Numbered from the stretch's first letter, positions 14,887-23,551 are shown. The stretch is DNA of 37,877 nucleotides from an uncultured Porphyromonas sp. (GCA_900539765.1 UQDF01000016.1:1-37877); one strand, 5' to 3'. Program-made: numbers and translations. The notes: a model not told the origin generated them from the letters alone.

Positions 14887-15663
14887 ATGCATACACCTCA
14901 CAGCTCTTCACTTAGATGGTTGATACTCTTGATGATACTCGTGCCTAGCTACGTAGCGGGGTCTGACGTCTCTCTGTGGGATATACCACCCACGGGACAC
15001 CGTGTGACGGTCGTACCCACCTCAGCTGAGCGACAGCAGATCAGTCAGCTCTACCAGCAGATGGGACTAGAGGGGAGACTCTCGTTTGAGGCCTTCAGCC
15101 TAGGTGTGCGGGGGTACAATCAGATCTCAAACAAGCATCGCTCACGGCTCACCATTGTGGACTTCTCCAAACCCTCGACACAGGAGCGTATGTTTGTCAT
15201 TGATATGGAGCAGGGTAAGCTACTCTATGCTACGCTCTGCGCGCACGGACGTGGCAGCGGGGAGAACTATGCCACCTCTTTTTCCAACCAACCTAACTCA
15301 CATCAGAGCTCACTGGGCTTCTACCTAACCAATGAGACTTACAGTGGGAGCAACGGCTACTCGCTACGTCTCGATGGGCTAGAGCGTGGATACAATGATC
15401 AGGCGCGGGCTCGCGCTATCGTCGTACATGGCGCTGCCTATGTCAATGATCAGATCATACGACAAGGTCGTCTCGGGCGTAGCTACGGTTGCCCTGCAGT
15501 GCCTCGTGCGCTGGCGCGTCCGATCATCGATGCCATCAAGGGGGGCAGCGTCCTATACATCTATGCCAATCGTCCCGACTATCTCGCCCAGAGTATGGTG
15601 CCACGCTCCGAGATGGAGCCTACCATCGCCGATCAGGATAGTCGCACGCAGCTGGTTAACTAA
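14887..15663 (+). CDS. YkuD-type L,D-transpeptidase-like secreted protein
   Basis: A 258-aa protein if started at the second Met; an upstream ATG at 14869 would add six residues. I prefer 14887 because it gives a usual leader length and a cleaner signal peptide (His/Arg, then LILLMILVPSYVAG). The body matches the murein L,D-transpeptidase catalytic family (YkuD_2). His181 in IVVHGAAY and the active-site Cys202 in GRSYGCPAVP fit the family's HxG...SxGC motif. It should be exported and act on peptidoglycan peptide stems, or be a related Cys amidase or transferase. It converges with the glycogen synthase gene; the two stop codons overlap by 4 bp. Confidence 0.85.
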   Translation: MHTPHSSSLRWLILLMILVPSYVAGSDVSLWDIPPTGHRVTVVPTSAERQQISQLYQQMGLEGRLSFEAFSLGVRGYNQISNKHRSRLTIVDFSKPSTQERMFVIDMEQGKLLYATLCAHGRGSGENYATSFSNQPNSHQSSLGFYLTNETYSGSNGYSLRLDGLERGYNDQARARAIVVHGAAYVNDQIIRQGRLGRSYGCPAVPRALARPIIDAIKGGSVLYIYANRPDYLAQSMVPRSEMEPTIADQDSRTQLVN

Positions 15664-17288
15664 CCTAAAGTGGTCATCTGACGATAAGCCTCTATATAAT
15701 AGTCGTAGTAGTGTGCCCATAGCGCATGAGAGGCGGTCTTCCGAGCTTGCGTGTAATACGACTTCGGGAGCCGTTTTGCAGTTTTCTCTAGGATCGTCGC
15801 TAGAGCATTCGTCACAGACGCATCGTCGTAATCACGACGCGGGATAACCTGCACACCATGACACAGGCTCTCCGTAGCGGACTCGCCATAGAGCTCGAGG
15901 ATCGCCTGACCGAAGCCAGACAAGTCGGTCGTCACTGTCGGCACGCCATAGGCGATACTCTCCAGTGGCGTGTAGCCCCACGGCTCATAGTAAGAGGGGA
16001 AGAGCGTCAAGTCAAGAGCACTCAACAGATCATAATAAGGGAGGTCTAGGATACCATCGTGACCATCGAGGTAGGTGGGCACGAAGATCGGATAGATGCG
16101 GTGCGCTGTCGCACCACTGCGGAGTAGCTCCCCCAGACGATGAGCGAGGGCATCCTCCCGCAGGTTGTGTAGCCAGTGCGTTAAGTAAGGATACTGCAGC
16201 GGGGCTTTGCTAGTCTCTAGGTCAGTATGACTGAGCTGGTAAGCAAGATCAGCTCTAGGCTCAGCAACCCACGCAGGGATGAAGAAGTAAAGGATCAGGT
16301 CAGACGACAGCTTAGCCTGCTGCTGGAGGAGGCTCTCGAGAGAGGAGGCAATGAGGTCGATCCCTTTATTGCGATACTCGTAGCGTCCTGAGGTAGCGAC
16401 TAGCGTCGTGCTCTCAGGGTCAAAGCTCTTGCCATAGAGTGCGCTGGCAACGTTTAGTAATCGCTGGCGAGCCTTTGACTTGAGTCGGCTTGTAGCCAAT
16501 GCGTGGAAGCCATTGGGCAAGACCACTGGCGTACGCTCCAAGAGCTGTGTACACTCCAGAGCGGTCACCCCGCTGACCGTCGCAAAGATAGTCGCGGTAT
16601 GGGCAGCTGCCTTCTCTAGCGCATGCTTTGCCTCGACATTCAGTTCGCTCGCCATCTGGTCTCCGTAGTAGCCCGTGAAGTAGCGGTAAAGATCCTTGCC
16701 ATTGCTACAGATAGAGCGGCCCACGGTTGTGGCGTGGGTGATAAAGAGCGAGCGCAGGTCAGGTTGCTGCAGGTGATGATAGAGCAAGCCCATACCGGTG
16801 ATCCACTCATTATAAATAGCTATCGGCTGACTACTAGGCGGAGCGAGCTGCGGTGTCACAGCGAGCAGTGTCGCTGCTGCAGCAACAGCAAAGAGACAGG
16901 AGTCATCGTAATCGCCATAGCCAAGGTCGGACTGGATGCCGTACTGCTGCCACATAAGGTAGTAGAGCTGATCACGGACTGTGGCGAGTGGCTTATAGTC
17001 TACGAGGATCGTTTGCGCTTCACCCCCAGGCGTGATCCAGTAGCCCTGCGTGATCGGCAGCTCCACCCCTAGTAGCGAGATATGACTCGGCAAGGTGATG
17101 CAAAAGGTCTCCGCACGAAAGTCTACCATCTCCTCCATCGGTCGCAGACGAGGCCCTACAAAAAGAACCTGCTCCGCCCCGTGGCGATGCATCATCTCGC
17201 CCGCCCGTGACGAGAGGACGGTGTAGATGCCGCCCACCTTATTGGCGACTTCCCACGACACCTCTGTAATAAAGTATGTGTCAATCAT
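15660..17288 (-). CDS. glycogen synthase, GT3 (eukaryote-like) family
   Basis: A 542-aa glycosyltransferase. The N-terminus TEVSWEVANKVGGIYTVLSS is the signature of GT3 glycogen synthases (animal/fungal GYS-like, also found in Bacteroidetes) rather than bacterial GT5 GlgA. Other segments are ITHATTVGRSICSNG, VSGVTALECTQLL, VVLPNGFH and the C-terminal FPSYYEPWGYTPLESIAYGVPT, which holds the nucleotide-sugar-binding Glu motif. It should extend alpha-1,4-glucan from a nucleotide-glucose donor in the cytoplasm. Start ATG overlaps the upstream gene's stop by 8 bp; it is the last gene of the minus-strand operon. Confidence 0.9.
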   Translation of the reverse strand: MIDTYFITEVSWEVANKVGGIYTVLSSRAGEMMHRHGAEQVLFVGPRLRPMEEMVDFRAETFCITLPSHISLLGVELPITQGYWITPGGEAQTILVDYKPLATVRDQLYYLMWQQYGIQSDLGYGDYDDSCLFAVAAAATLLAVTPQLAPPSSQPIAIYNEWITGMGLLYHHLQQPDLRSLFITHATTVGRSICSNGKDLYRYFTGYYGDQMASELNVEAKHALEKAAAHTATIFATVSGVTALECTQLLERTPVVLPNGFHALATSRLKSKARQRLLNVASALYGKSFDPESTTLVATSGRYEYRNKGIDLIASSLESLLQQQAKLSSDLILYFFIPAWVAEPRADLAYQLSHTDLETSKAPLQYPYLTHWLHNLREDALAHRLGELLRSGATAHRIYPIFVPTYLDGHDGILDLPYYDLLSALDLTLFPSYYEPWGYTPLESIAYGVPTVTTDLSGFGQAILELYGESATESLCHGVQVIPRRDYDDASVTNALATILEKTAKRLPKSYYTQARKTASHALWAHYYDYYIEAYRQMTTLG

Positions 17289-17877
17289 TGCTTGCTGTGC
17301 GCTCTTCTAATGTAATCAACAGGTCATACGCTACACGACGACAGTGCATCGGTAGCTCTTCGGTGGAAACATACAGCTCTAGCGCCTCCATCAGTTTCTC
17401 TGGCAAAGGCTTGTCGGGCTGTCGCTTCGTATAGTTTGCGATGGTGAGGAGCGCCACGTAAAGCTTCGACTCATCAGTAGCGTTGCTTAAGACCACTACC
17501 TCCGCCCAGCGAATGGCCAGTGGTACGTACGCTAGGAGGTTAAAGGCTAGTTGCTCTTGCAGCTCCACATTGGTAACCTTCTCTAGAAAAGCCTCTACGT
17601 CTTGCTCCGTAAGCTCCTCACGGGGGAAGAGCATCGTGGAGAGGATCAGCAGCTCCCGCACGGCACTCTCTCTAAGCGCCTCTGCAAGCTCTCGTGAGGG
17701 CTGGTACTGCGCAGCAAGCTCTAGGAGGTAGCCTCGTGTCCAGCCCCAGTTATAGCGGTAATCCAGTCCTGACGCCCGCATCGACTGCGCCACAGAGCCG
17801 TCCATACGTGTGCGGAGTGCAGCACGTATGGAGGCAAGCTGTGAGGCGATCGTCTCGTCGTCTATCGAGTTAGGCAC
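17281..17877 (-). CDS. AlkD-like (DNA alkylation repair) HEAT-repeat protein
   Basis: A 198-aa helical protein starting with GTG. The N-terminal pattern [20 protein letters not shown], then [18 protein letters not shown] and [11 protein letters not shown], resembles the Bacteroidetes branch of the DNA alkylation repair (AlkD, PF08713) family. AlkD itself is a HEAT-fold glycosylase for N3/N7-alkylpurines. I cannot confirm the catalytic Asp/Trp set, and the C-terminal half is more divergent, so a non-enzymatic relative is possible. It overlaps its neighbours by 8 bp on both sides, between purine nucleoside phosphorylase and glycogen synthase. Confidence 0.65.
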   Translation of the reverse strand: MPNSIDDETIASQLASIRAALRTRMDGSVAQSMRASGLDYRYNWGWTRGYLLELAAQYQPSRELAEALRESAVRELLILSTMLFPREELTEQDVEAFLEKVTNVELQEQLAFNLLAYVPLAIRWAEVVVLSNATDESKLYVALLTIANYTKRQPDKPLPEKLMEALELYVSTEELPMHCRRVAYDLLITLEERTASND

Positions 17878-18685
17878 GTGAGATCAGCTCTGCGATGAGA
17901 CCACCCATACGCTTGGAGGCGGCATTGGCGGCAGCGACCACCTCGTCGCCATCGTTCGTGTAGTCTCCCTCGAAGTGCCACCCCTCGTTGGTGATGACCG
18001 ACATACCAAAGACGCGGATACCCGCATGGCGAGCCACAATCACCTCTGGCGTCGTGCTCATACCGACAGCATCAGCGCCGACCGTCTGCCAATACTTATA
18101 CTCTGCGGGGGTCTCATAGGAGGGTCCCGTGAGGCTTACGTAGACACCCTTTTGGAGTGCTAGCTTTTGCTCCTGAGCGATGGTCTCAGCGAGAGCGATC
18201 AGTTCACGATCATAGGCACGTGTCATATCGGGGAAGCGGACACCAAAGTTCTCATCATTAGGACCAATGAGCGGGTTGGGCAGCATATTGATATGATCCC
18301 TAATGATCATCAGGTCACCTACGTGGAAGTTCGAGTTGATACCGCCCGCAGCATTGGAGACGATCAGAATCTCGATGCCGAGGAGCTTCATCACCCGCAC
18401 TGGCAGTGTGACCACCTCCATCGGGTAGCCCTCATAGTAGTGGAAGCGTCCCTGCATCGCCACCACGGGGACACCGCCCAGCGTACCAGAGATAAAGTTG
18501 CCCTTGTGACCGATAGCGGTCGAGTGTGCGAAGTTGGGGATCTCGCTATATGGTATAACGATCGGGTCAGCGATCTCGTCGGCTAGTCCGCCTAGACCGC
18601 TACCTAGTATGATGCCCACGCGGGGCTGTGCCGATATTTTGCTCTTGATATAGTCGGCTGCTTGCTGATATTTTTGAAAGTCCAT
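17870..18685 (-). CDS. punA: purine nucleoside phosphorylase (PNP-I, trimeric type)
   Basis: A 271-aa enzyme that splits inosine or guanosine (and deoxy forms) with phosphate to free base and ribose-1-phosphate. [12 protein letters not shown] carries the phosphate-binding Ser29. [29 protein letters not shown] and the base pocket around [10 protein letters not shown] and [15 protein letters not shown] follow, with VITNEG (Asn for 6-oxopurines). The length and motifs fit the low-molecular-mass trimeric class rather than DeoD. It lies 36 bp after the deaminase gene, whose products it could help recycle. Confidence 0.94.
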   Translation of the reverse strand: MDFQKYQQAADYIKSKISAQPRVGIILGSGLGGLADEIADPIVIPYSEIPNFAHSTAIGHKGNFISGTLGGVPVVAMQGRFHYYEGYPMEVVTLPVRVMKLLGIEILIVSNAAGGINSNFHVGDLMIIRDHINMLPNPLIGPNDENFGVRFPDMTRAYDRELIALAETIAQEQKLALQKGVYVSLTGPSYETPAEYKYWQTVGADAVGMSTTPEVIVARHAGIRVFGMSVITNEGWHFEGDYTNDGDEVVAAANAASKRMGGLIAELISRA

Positions 18686-18721
18686 AATGTAGTGTATTGC
18701 TTTTGGTAGTGAAAAGAGAAA

Positions 18722-19993
18722 TTATCCCTTACGATGTAGTAGATCGTGAGCCGTGCGACGTGCCATCTCGATGATGCGCTCCATACCAACGATCTCACGG
18801 TCACGCATGAGGATAGCACCGTCCACGATGGTCGTCGAGACGATCGTCGAGGAGCCTGCATAGACGAGGTTCGAAGTAAGATTGTGGCAAGGCACCATGC
18901 TCGGAGCCTTGAGATCTATGAGACAAAGGTCGGCCAGATAGCCCTCCTCGATGCGTCCGCCCTTGAGTCCCAGCATAGCGTAGCCCACCTCCGTCGCCGA
19001 GCGGTAGATGTCGGTCGCACAGACCGCTGTCGGGTCGTAGCGCCACACCTTGCCCAGGAGCGAAGCCATACGCATAGCGATGTACATGTCTAGGTCGTTG
19101 CTTGAGGAGCATCCATCGGTACCGATAGCCACAGGGATACCCCGCTCCTTCATATCCTCATAGCGGAAGCGCCCCCCACTAGCCAGCTTCATATTGCTCG
19201 CAGGGTTGTGAACTAACGTACATCCGTGACGTGATAAGATGTCTAGCTCCTCATCGTCCAGCCATAAGCTGTGCGCCATAATGCAGCGTGACGAGAGCGC
19301 ATCGATCTGCTCTAGGTAGCGAACAGGCGTCGTGCCATGCTCGGCGATGCAATCCTTCACCTCACGCTCTGTCTCGGAGAGATGCAGGTGAATGGGGATC
19401 TCATGCTCCTCGGCAAACTCCTTGGCAAAGTGCAGCTGATCGCCCGAAACGGTGTAGATAGCGTGTGGCCCCACACTCCATCCGATCCGCTCAGGCAGCT
19501 CTGCAAAGAGCTGCTCATAGCGGTAGCAATTGTCCCGATCTAGCTGCGCCCGCTCCGCATCGCCACGGTCGAAGAGCGTATAGCTCAGGTTCGCTCTTAT
19601 GCCAGTCTCCAGCACCGCACGAGCGGTCGCCTCAGGCGCTGTGTACATATCGAGGAAGCAGGTCGTACCGCTCTGGATCATCTCCACACAGCCGAGCAAA
19701 GCTCCGACATAGATGTCCTCCTCAGTCATATGTGCCTCCACTGGCCAGATGTAATCCTCCAGCCAAGTCTGCAACGGCAAGTCATCGCCATACCCTCTGA
19801 AGAGCGTCATAGCACAGTGTGTGTGTCCATTGCAGAGTCCTGGCACGACCGCCTTGTCACGGCCATCGAGGATGATCGTATCTTCATCGATCGGGAGCAA
19901 GTCCGTACCGATCTTGTCGATACGGTTGTCCACGATCAGGAGGTCTTGCGTCGCTCCTCCGATGAGCGACTCTTTAATTAGTATACTACTCAT
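18722..19993 (-). CDS. amidohydrolase, MTA/SAH deaminase-like
   Basis: A 423-aa metal-dependent TIM-barrel deaminase of the TrzA/MtaD group. The metal-binding HxH is His57 and His59 in CNGHTHCAM. Further ligands are in IHLHLSETE (after GPHAIYTV) and IGTDGCSSSNDLDM. NPASNMKLASG is characteristic of 5'-methylthioadenosine/S-adenosylhomocysteine deaminases. The likely reaction is deamination of SAH, MTA or adenosine to the inosine form. With PNP next to it, a purine salvage role is plausible; related guanine or N-ethylammeline deaminases cannot be excluded. It lies 6 bp after the M20 peptidase stop. Confidence 0.85.
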   Translation of the reverse strand: MSSILIKESLIGGATQDLLIVDNRIDKIGTDLLPIDEDTIILDGRDKAVVPGLCNGHTHCAMTLFRGYGDDLPLQTWLEDYIWPVEAHMTEEDIYVGALLGCVEMIQSGTTCFLDMYTAPEATARAVLETGIRANLSYTLFDRGDAERAQLDRDNCYRYEQLFAELPERIGWSVGPHAIYTVSGDQLHFAKEFAEEHEIPIHLHLSETEREVKDCIAEHGTTPVRYLEQIDALSSRCIMAHSLWLDDEELDILSRHGCTLVHNPASNMKLASGGRFRYEDMKERGIPVAIGTDGCSSSNDLDMYIAMRMASLLGKVWRYDPTAVCATDIYRSATEVGYAMLGLKGGRIEEGYLADLCLIDLKAPSMVPCHNLTSNLVYAGSSTIVSTTIVDGAILMRDREIVGMERIIEMARRTAHDLLHRKG

Positions 19994-19999
19994 GCCAGC

Positions 20000-21358
20000 T
20001 TAGTTAAATAGTCGGTAAAACTCAGCTACCGCCTCGACACCTTTGCGGAAGACACCTACCGAAAAACTCTCATTGGGCGAGTGGATCGCATCCTCCTCTA
20101 GTCCAAAGCCCATCAATACCGTCTTGAGTCCGAGGATCTCCTCAAAAGCGGCAATGATCGGGATGCTACCACCACTACGGATCGCTAGCGGAGCCACCCC
20201 ATAGGCCTTCTCGACCGCCTGAGCAGCTGCTTGGTAAGCGGGTAGGTCTAGCGGACAGTAGTAGCCAGCACCACCATGCATCGGTGTCACCTTCACATGG
20301 ACAGACTTAGGCGCTATCTGCTCGATATACTCTTTCATCAGGCGAGAGATCTCCTCGTGATCCTGATTAGCCACCAGACGACAGGAGAGCTTGGCATAAG
20401 CCTTGGAGGGTAGCACCGTCTTGGCACCTTCACCCTGATAACCGCCCCAGATACCACACACGTCAAAGGAGGGACGACAGCTATTGCGCTCTAGCGTGAT
20501 GTAACCCTCCTCGCCCTGCGTCTCTCGAATATCCAGCGCACGGCAGTAAGCCTCCTCGGAGAAGGGCGCCTTGCGAATCATCGCACGCTCCTCGTCGGAG
20601 AGTGGCAGCACCTTATCATAGAAGCCTGGCACCGTGATACGCCCCTTGTCATCTACGATCTGAGCAATGATCTTGCACAGCTCATTGATCGGATTGGCGA
20701 CAGCACCTCCGAAGTGACCTGAGTGCAGATCTCTATTGGGGCCCGTCACCTCCACCTGCCAGTAGGCGAGACCACGCAGCCCCGCCGTGATGCTCGGGAT
20801 CTCCTCGCTCAGCATTGTCGTGTCAGAGACCAGGATCACGTCAGCTGCTAGCAGATCCTTATGCTCACGGCAGAAAGGCGACAAGCTCCCTGAGCCGATC
20901 TCCTCCTCACCCTCGAAGATAAACTTCACATTGACCCCAACCAAGCCTAGGGCCTTAGCGGTCTCAAAGCCTTTGAGCTGGATCATAATTTGTCCCTTAT
21001 CGTCGTTGGCGCCACGAGCGTAGATGCGTCCATCACGTATCTCAGGCTCGAACGGCTGGCTCTCCCATAGCTCCAGAGGCTCTACGGGCATCACATCGTA
21101 GTGACCGTAGACGAGGATGGTCTTCGTTGCTCCTGGCTGCTTATAGTGTCCGAAGACGATGGGATTACCCTCCGAGGGCATCACCTCCGCCTCCTGTACG
21201 CCTAGTGAGAGCAGGTGATCACGCAGATACTCGGCGGCACGCTGCATGTCAGCTTTGTGCTCGCTCTGTGCGCTGATCGATGGAATACGCACGAGACCAT
21301 ATAGATCCTCGTGAAAGCGGCTCTCGTGCTCCGCTATATACTCTTTGATATTTGCCAT
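20000..21358 (-). CDS. M20 family metallodipeptidase
   Basis: A 452-aa protein from the ATG at 21358 (MANIKEYI). A 14-codon upstream extension is possible but would overlap the promoter box, so I reject it. The M20 dinuclear zinc site is visible: VYGHYDVMP (His86, Asp88), ARGANDDKG (bridging Asp119), FEGEEEIGS (catalytic Glu and ligand Glu, about 149-156), and a C-terminal HSPNESF supplying the last His. A dimerisation domain lies between (about 180-350). It probably cleaves dipeptides in the cytoplasm; no signal peptide is seen. It is the first gene of the five-gene minus-strand unit. Confidence 0.92.
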   Translation of the reverse strand: MANIKEYIAEHESRFHEDLYGLVRIPSISAQSEHKADMQRAAEYLRDHLLSLGVQEAEVMPSEGNPIVFGHYKQPGATKTILVYGHYDVMPVEPLELWESQPFEPEIRDGRIYARGANDDKGQIMIQLKGFETAKALGLVGVNVKFIFEGEEEIGSGSLSPFCREHKDLLAADVILVSDTTMLSEEIPSITAGLRGLAYWQVEVTGPNRDLHSGHFGGAVANPINELCKIIAQIVDDKGRITVPGFYDKVLPLSDEERAMIRKAPFSEEAYCRALDIRETQGEEGYITLERNSCRPSFDVCGIWGGYQGEGAKTVLPSKAYAKLSCRLVANQDHEEISRLMKEYIEQIAPKSVHVKVTPMHGGAGYYCPLDLPAYQAAAQAVEKAYGVAPLAIRSGGSIPIIAAFEEILGLKTVLMGFGLEEDAIHSPNESFSVGVFRKGVEAVAEFYRLFN

Positions 21359-21389
21359 AGTAATGTTTTCTTGACTTTCGATTGCTCCG

Positions 21390-21397
21390 TAAAGATA
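21390..21397 (-). promoter_or_regulatory. candidate promoter -7 box for the M20-deaminase-PNP operon
   Basis: On the minus strand TATCTTTA, one base from TAnnTTTG, lies 31 bp upstream of the ATG at 21358. No clear -33 TTTG is seen. It is back-to-back with the promoter of the 21498 gene. Confidence 0.5.
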
Positions 21398-21464
21398 CAA
21401 AAAAGCTCCTAACCCTCCACTTCGTATGGTAAGATCTTTGCACAGGCCATTCTCTCTATTTTAC

Positions 21465-21472
21465 TACCTTTG
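21465..21472 (+). promoter_or_regulatory. promoter -7 box for the 17-residue-repeat protein gene
   Basis: A perfect TACCTTTG, 25 bp before the ATG at 21498. TTTG at 21437-21440 is a possible -33 element though the 24-bp gap is long. Confidence 0.7.
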
Positions 21473-21497
21473 CGTATATCATCTAGGCTCTACGACT

Positions 21498-22163
21498 ATG
21501 CAGCACTTGACTATAAAGGCCCTACTCTTACAGCTCCTCCTACTCCTAGGAGCAACCTATACTATGGCGCAGGTGCGCGCCATCACGAGCAACGGCGATG
21601 AGGTGATGCTCTACCCCAACGGCACGTGGGAGTATATCAGCAGACAGCCCAACCCATATGACTATCAGGAGCCCCCGACAGCTGTCGGAGCAGACATCTC
21701 AGGTCGGCATATCGGCATCATAGTGCGCAGGCAGATGCTTTTCGTACTCCGTGATGGGATACTAGAGGATGTAATCATCTATGACTCAAAAGGTCAGCCC
21801 GCCTACTCCTATCGCGAGGGGATCTATCAGCTTCCCTATGGGTGGCAAGTGAAGTACGAACCCTTCTCCGAACGCATAATACAATTCGGTCCCTACCAGT
21901 TTAAATACCAGCTTCTCTCGGAGCGACTGGAGCGTGTCGGTACCTGCGAGATAGAGTACGAAATGCTTTCCGACCGTGTCAGACGGATCGGAGGGTACGA
22001 AATCCGCTACAACACCTTCTCTAACCTCATCAAAGGTGTGGGCAATATAGAGATCCTGTATGACGCCTTCAATGAGCGAGTGACAGGCCTTCGTGGGCAA
22101 AACCCCAACCTCGAGATCTACTTCATGCGTCAGGGCAAGAGGCGACCACTCCCTATGCTGTAG
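21498..22163 (+). CDS. secreted protein with five 17-residue repeats, function unknown
   Basis: A 221-aa protein from the ATG at 21498; an earlier in-frame Met (21426) would lie upstream of the promoter box. The signal peptide has Lys7, a Leu-rich core and likely cleavage after TYTMAQ. Next comes AITSNGDEVMLYPNGTWEY, a 'DG-x-V-x-L-x-x-x-GTW-x-Y' motif seen at the start of several Bacteroidetes secreted proteins. From about residue 120 are five consecutive 17-residue units of pattern [VI]xYxxhSxRhxxhG, for example IEYEMLSDRVRRIGGYE. They probably form repeated beta-hairpins. I do not know its function. It has its own promoter and is divergent from the M20 operon. Confidence 0.75.
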   Translation: MQHLTIKALLLQLLLLLGATYTMAQVRAITSNGDEVMLYPNGTWEYISRQPNPYDYQEPPTAVGADISGRHIGIIVRRQMLFVLRDGILEDVIIYDSKGQPAYSYREGIYQLPYGWQVKYEPFSERIIQFGPYQFKYQLLSERLERVGTCEIEYEMLSDRVRRIGGYEIRYNTFSNLIKGVGNIEILYDAFNERVTGLRGQNPNLEIYFMRQGKRRPLPML

Positions 22164-22233
22164 CGTTTCGTAGAGATACGTAATCTGAGCGTTTCGCTCT
22201 CGATATTACACACAAGTGACTAGCCACGATCGT

Positions 22234-23457
22234 ATGGATCACATCATGCTGACCGAAGAGCTACAGCGGACGCTGGAGGCCTTTATGGAGTACCTACGAC
22301 TAGAGCGAAACGCCTCCCCGCTCACACTCACCACCTACCGCCCCGCCATCGTCTCCTATATGGAGTGTGCCCTAGAGCTGGCAAGCGATGAGTGGCAGCC
22401 CAGTGATGCCGATCGTGACCTCGTACGCAATTGGATCATGCAGCAGATGGACGACGAGCTGACTAGTACGACAGTCAATAAGAATCTGAGCGCCGTCAAG
22501 TCCTTCTACAAGTATCTTCAGCTACGAGGTCTGATCGACAATAATCCGACCCGCTATTTGCGAGGCCCCAAGCGTGAGCACACACTCCCCTCCTTCCTCA
22601 CACAAGCTCAGGTCGAGGAAGCTCTCGAAACAATATCGCCCGACCCCGAGGACTTTCTCGCAGTACGCAATCGACTCATCATAGAGACTATCTATCAGAC
22701 GGGACTGCGCCGTGCTGAAGTGGCTAGCATAGAGACGCAGCAAGTCGACCTGAACTCTATGTCGCTACGTGTGGTAGGTAAGGGGCGCAAGGAGCGTATA
22801 ATCCCCTTCGGAGAGACTCTCAAGGAGCAAATGAGAAATTATCTCACATTAAAGGAGCGAAAAGTGGGTCAGTCTCGTTATTTTTTTGTTACTTTGAAGT
22901 GCAGACCGCTCTCAGGAGCTGACGTCTATCAAGTGGTACACAAAGCACTCGATGTAGTGCCAGGATTGCCCCGCAGAGGAGCGCACACGCTGAGACACTC
23001 CTTTGCTACTGAGATGCTCAATGCTGGAGCTCCGATCACCTCCATCAAAGAGCTACTAGGGCACAGCAACTTAGAGACGACCACACGATACACTCACACC
23101 TCCTTCGAGCAGCTCAAACAATTGTATCACGCTCACCCTAGAGCACAAAGTCAAGTATCACCTATGATTAACGTACACATCCAGTCTCTACAGTTTGATG
23201 CCAGTGAGGCTCTACAAGAATTTGCAAAAAAGAAGATCGATCGTCTCGCACGTTTCGACGACACTATTAGCAAGGCTGAGGTCACCCTGCGACTAGACAA
23301 GTCGAACGCTACCCAAGGTAAGATTGCTGCCATCCGCCTCATAGTGCCAGGATATGATCACTACGCTGAGAAGGGAGCTGCTTCCTTTGAAGAGGCTATC
23401 GATGAAACCATCGATGCGCTCAAGCGTCAGATAGATCGCGCTAAAGCAAATAAGTAG
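22234..23457 (+). CDS. xerC: XerC-type tyrosine recombinase fused to an HPF/RaiA domain
   Basis: One open frame of 407 aa from the ATG at 22234 (a GTG at 22216 and an ATG at 22246 are alternatives). Residues 1-304 are a complete Xer recombinase: an N-terminal SAM-like core-binding domain (LEAFMEYLRLERNAS), then catalytic Arg159, Lys183, His251, Arg254 (HTLRH), His277 (LGHSN) and Tyr286. The recombinase ends AHPRA, the usual XerC end. After a 6-residue link, residues 311-407 form a whole hibernation-promoting factor (RaiA/YfiA) domain starting at Met311 (codon at 23164). In other Bacteroidetes these are two adjacent genes before tRNA-tuf. Internal initiation at 23164 could still give free HPF. 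XerC resolves chromosome dimers; HPF silences ribosomes. Confidence 0.85.
   Translation: MDHIMLTEELQRTLEAFMEYLRLERNASPLTLTTYRPAIVSYMECALELASDEWQPSDADRDLVRNWIMQQMDDELTSTTVNKNLSAVKSFYKYLQLRGLIDNNPTRYLRGPKREHTLPSFLTQAQVEEALETISPDPEDFLAVRNRLIIETIYQTGLRRAEVASIETQQVDLNSMSLRVVGKGRKERIIPFGETLKEQMRNYLTLKERKVGQSRYFFVTLKCRPLSGADVYQVVHKALDVVPGLPRRGAHTLRHSFATEMLNAGAPITSIKELLGHSNLETTTRYTHTSFEQLKQLYHAHPRAQSQVSPMINVHIQSLQFDASEALQEFAKKKIDRLARFDDTISKAEVTLRLDKSNATQGKIAAIRLIVPGYDHYAEKGAASFEEAIDETIDALKRQIDRAKANK
23164..23457 (+). CDS. hpf: possible internally started HPF/RaiA ribosome hibernation factor
   Basis: An in-frame ATG at 23164 would give a 97-aa protein, the usual length of a short HPF. It has the beta-alpha-beta-beta-beta-alpha pattern: INVHIQSLQFDASEALQEFA, KIDRLARF, KAEVTLRLD, AAIRLIVPG and FEEAIDETIDALKRQIDR. 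No Shine-Dalgarno sequence is seen, as is usual in this phylum. Whether cells make this form, the fusion, or both cannot be read from sequence. Confidence 0.5.
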   Translation: MINVHIQSLQFDASEALQEFAKKKIDRLARFDDTISKAEVTLRLDKSNATQGKIAAIRLIVPGYDHYAEKGAASFEEAIDETIDALKRQIDRAKANK

Positions 23458-23467
23458 TTTTAATACA

Positions 23468-23551
23468 TAGTAGATAGTGAGTAGCGGGTCGTCGCTAGCG
23501 ACCAGACTTGACCCAAACCTAGTGAAAAGCCCCTCTATCCACTATCTACTA
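23468..23551 (+). other. structured intergenic element with long stem after xerC-hpf
   Basis: Perfect 12-bp arms TAGTAGATAGTG (23468-23479) and CACTATCTACTA (23540-23551) enclose 60 nt that contain a second hairpin, GTCGC-TA-GCGAC (23491-23502). No good T tract follows, so a simple terminator is less likely than an RNA structure or a repeat element. Confidence 0.5.

Noticed and set aside
16623..17072. 149-codon plus-strand frame opposite the glycogen synthase
   Set aside because: Antisense to a well-supported enzyme with clear motifs; no domain seen.
21426..21497. Upstream in-frame start for the 17-residue-repeat protein
   Set aside because: It begins before the TACCTTTG promoter box and would put a signal peptide inside the protein.
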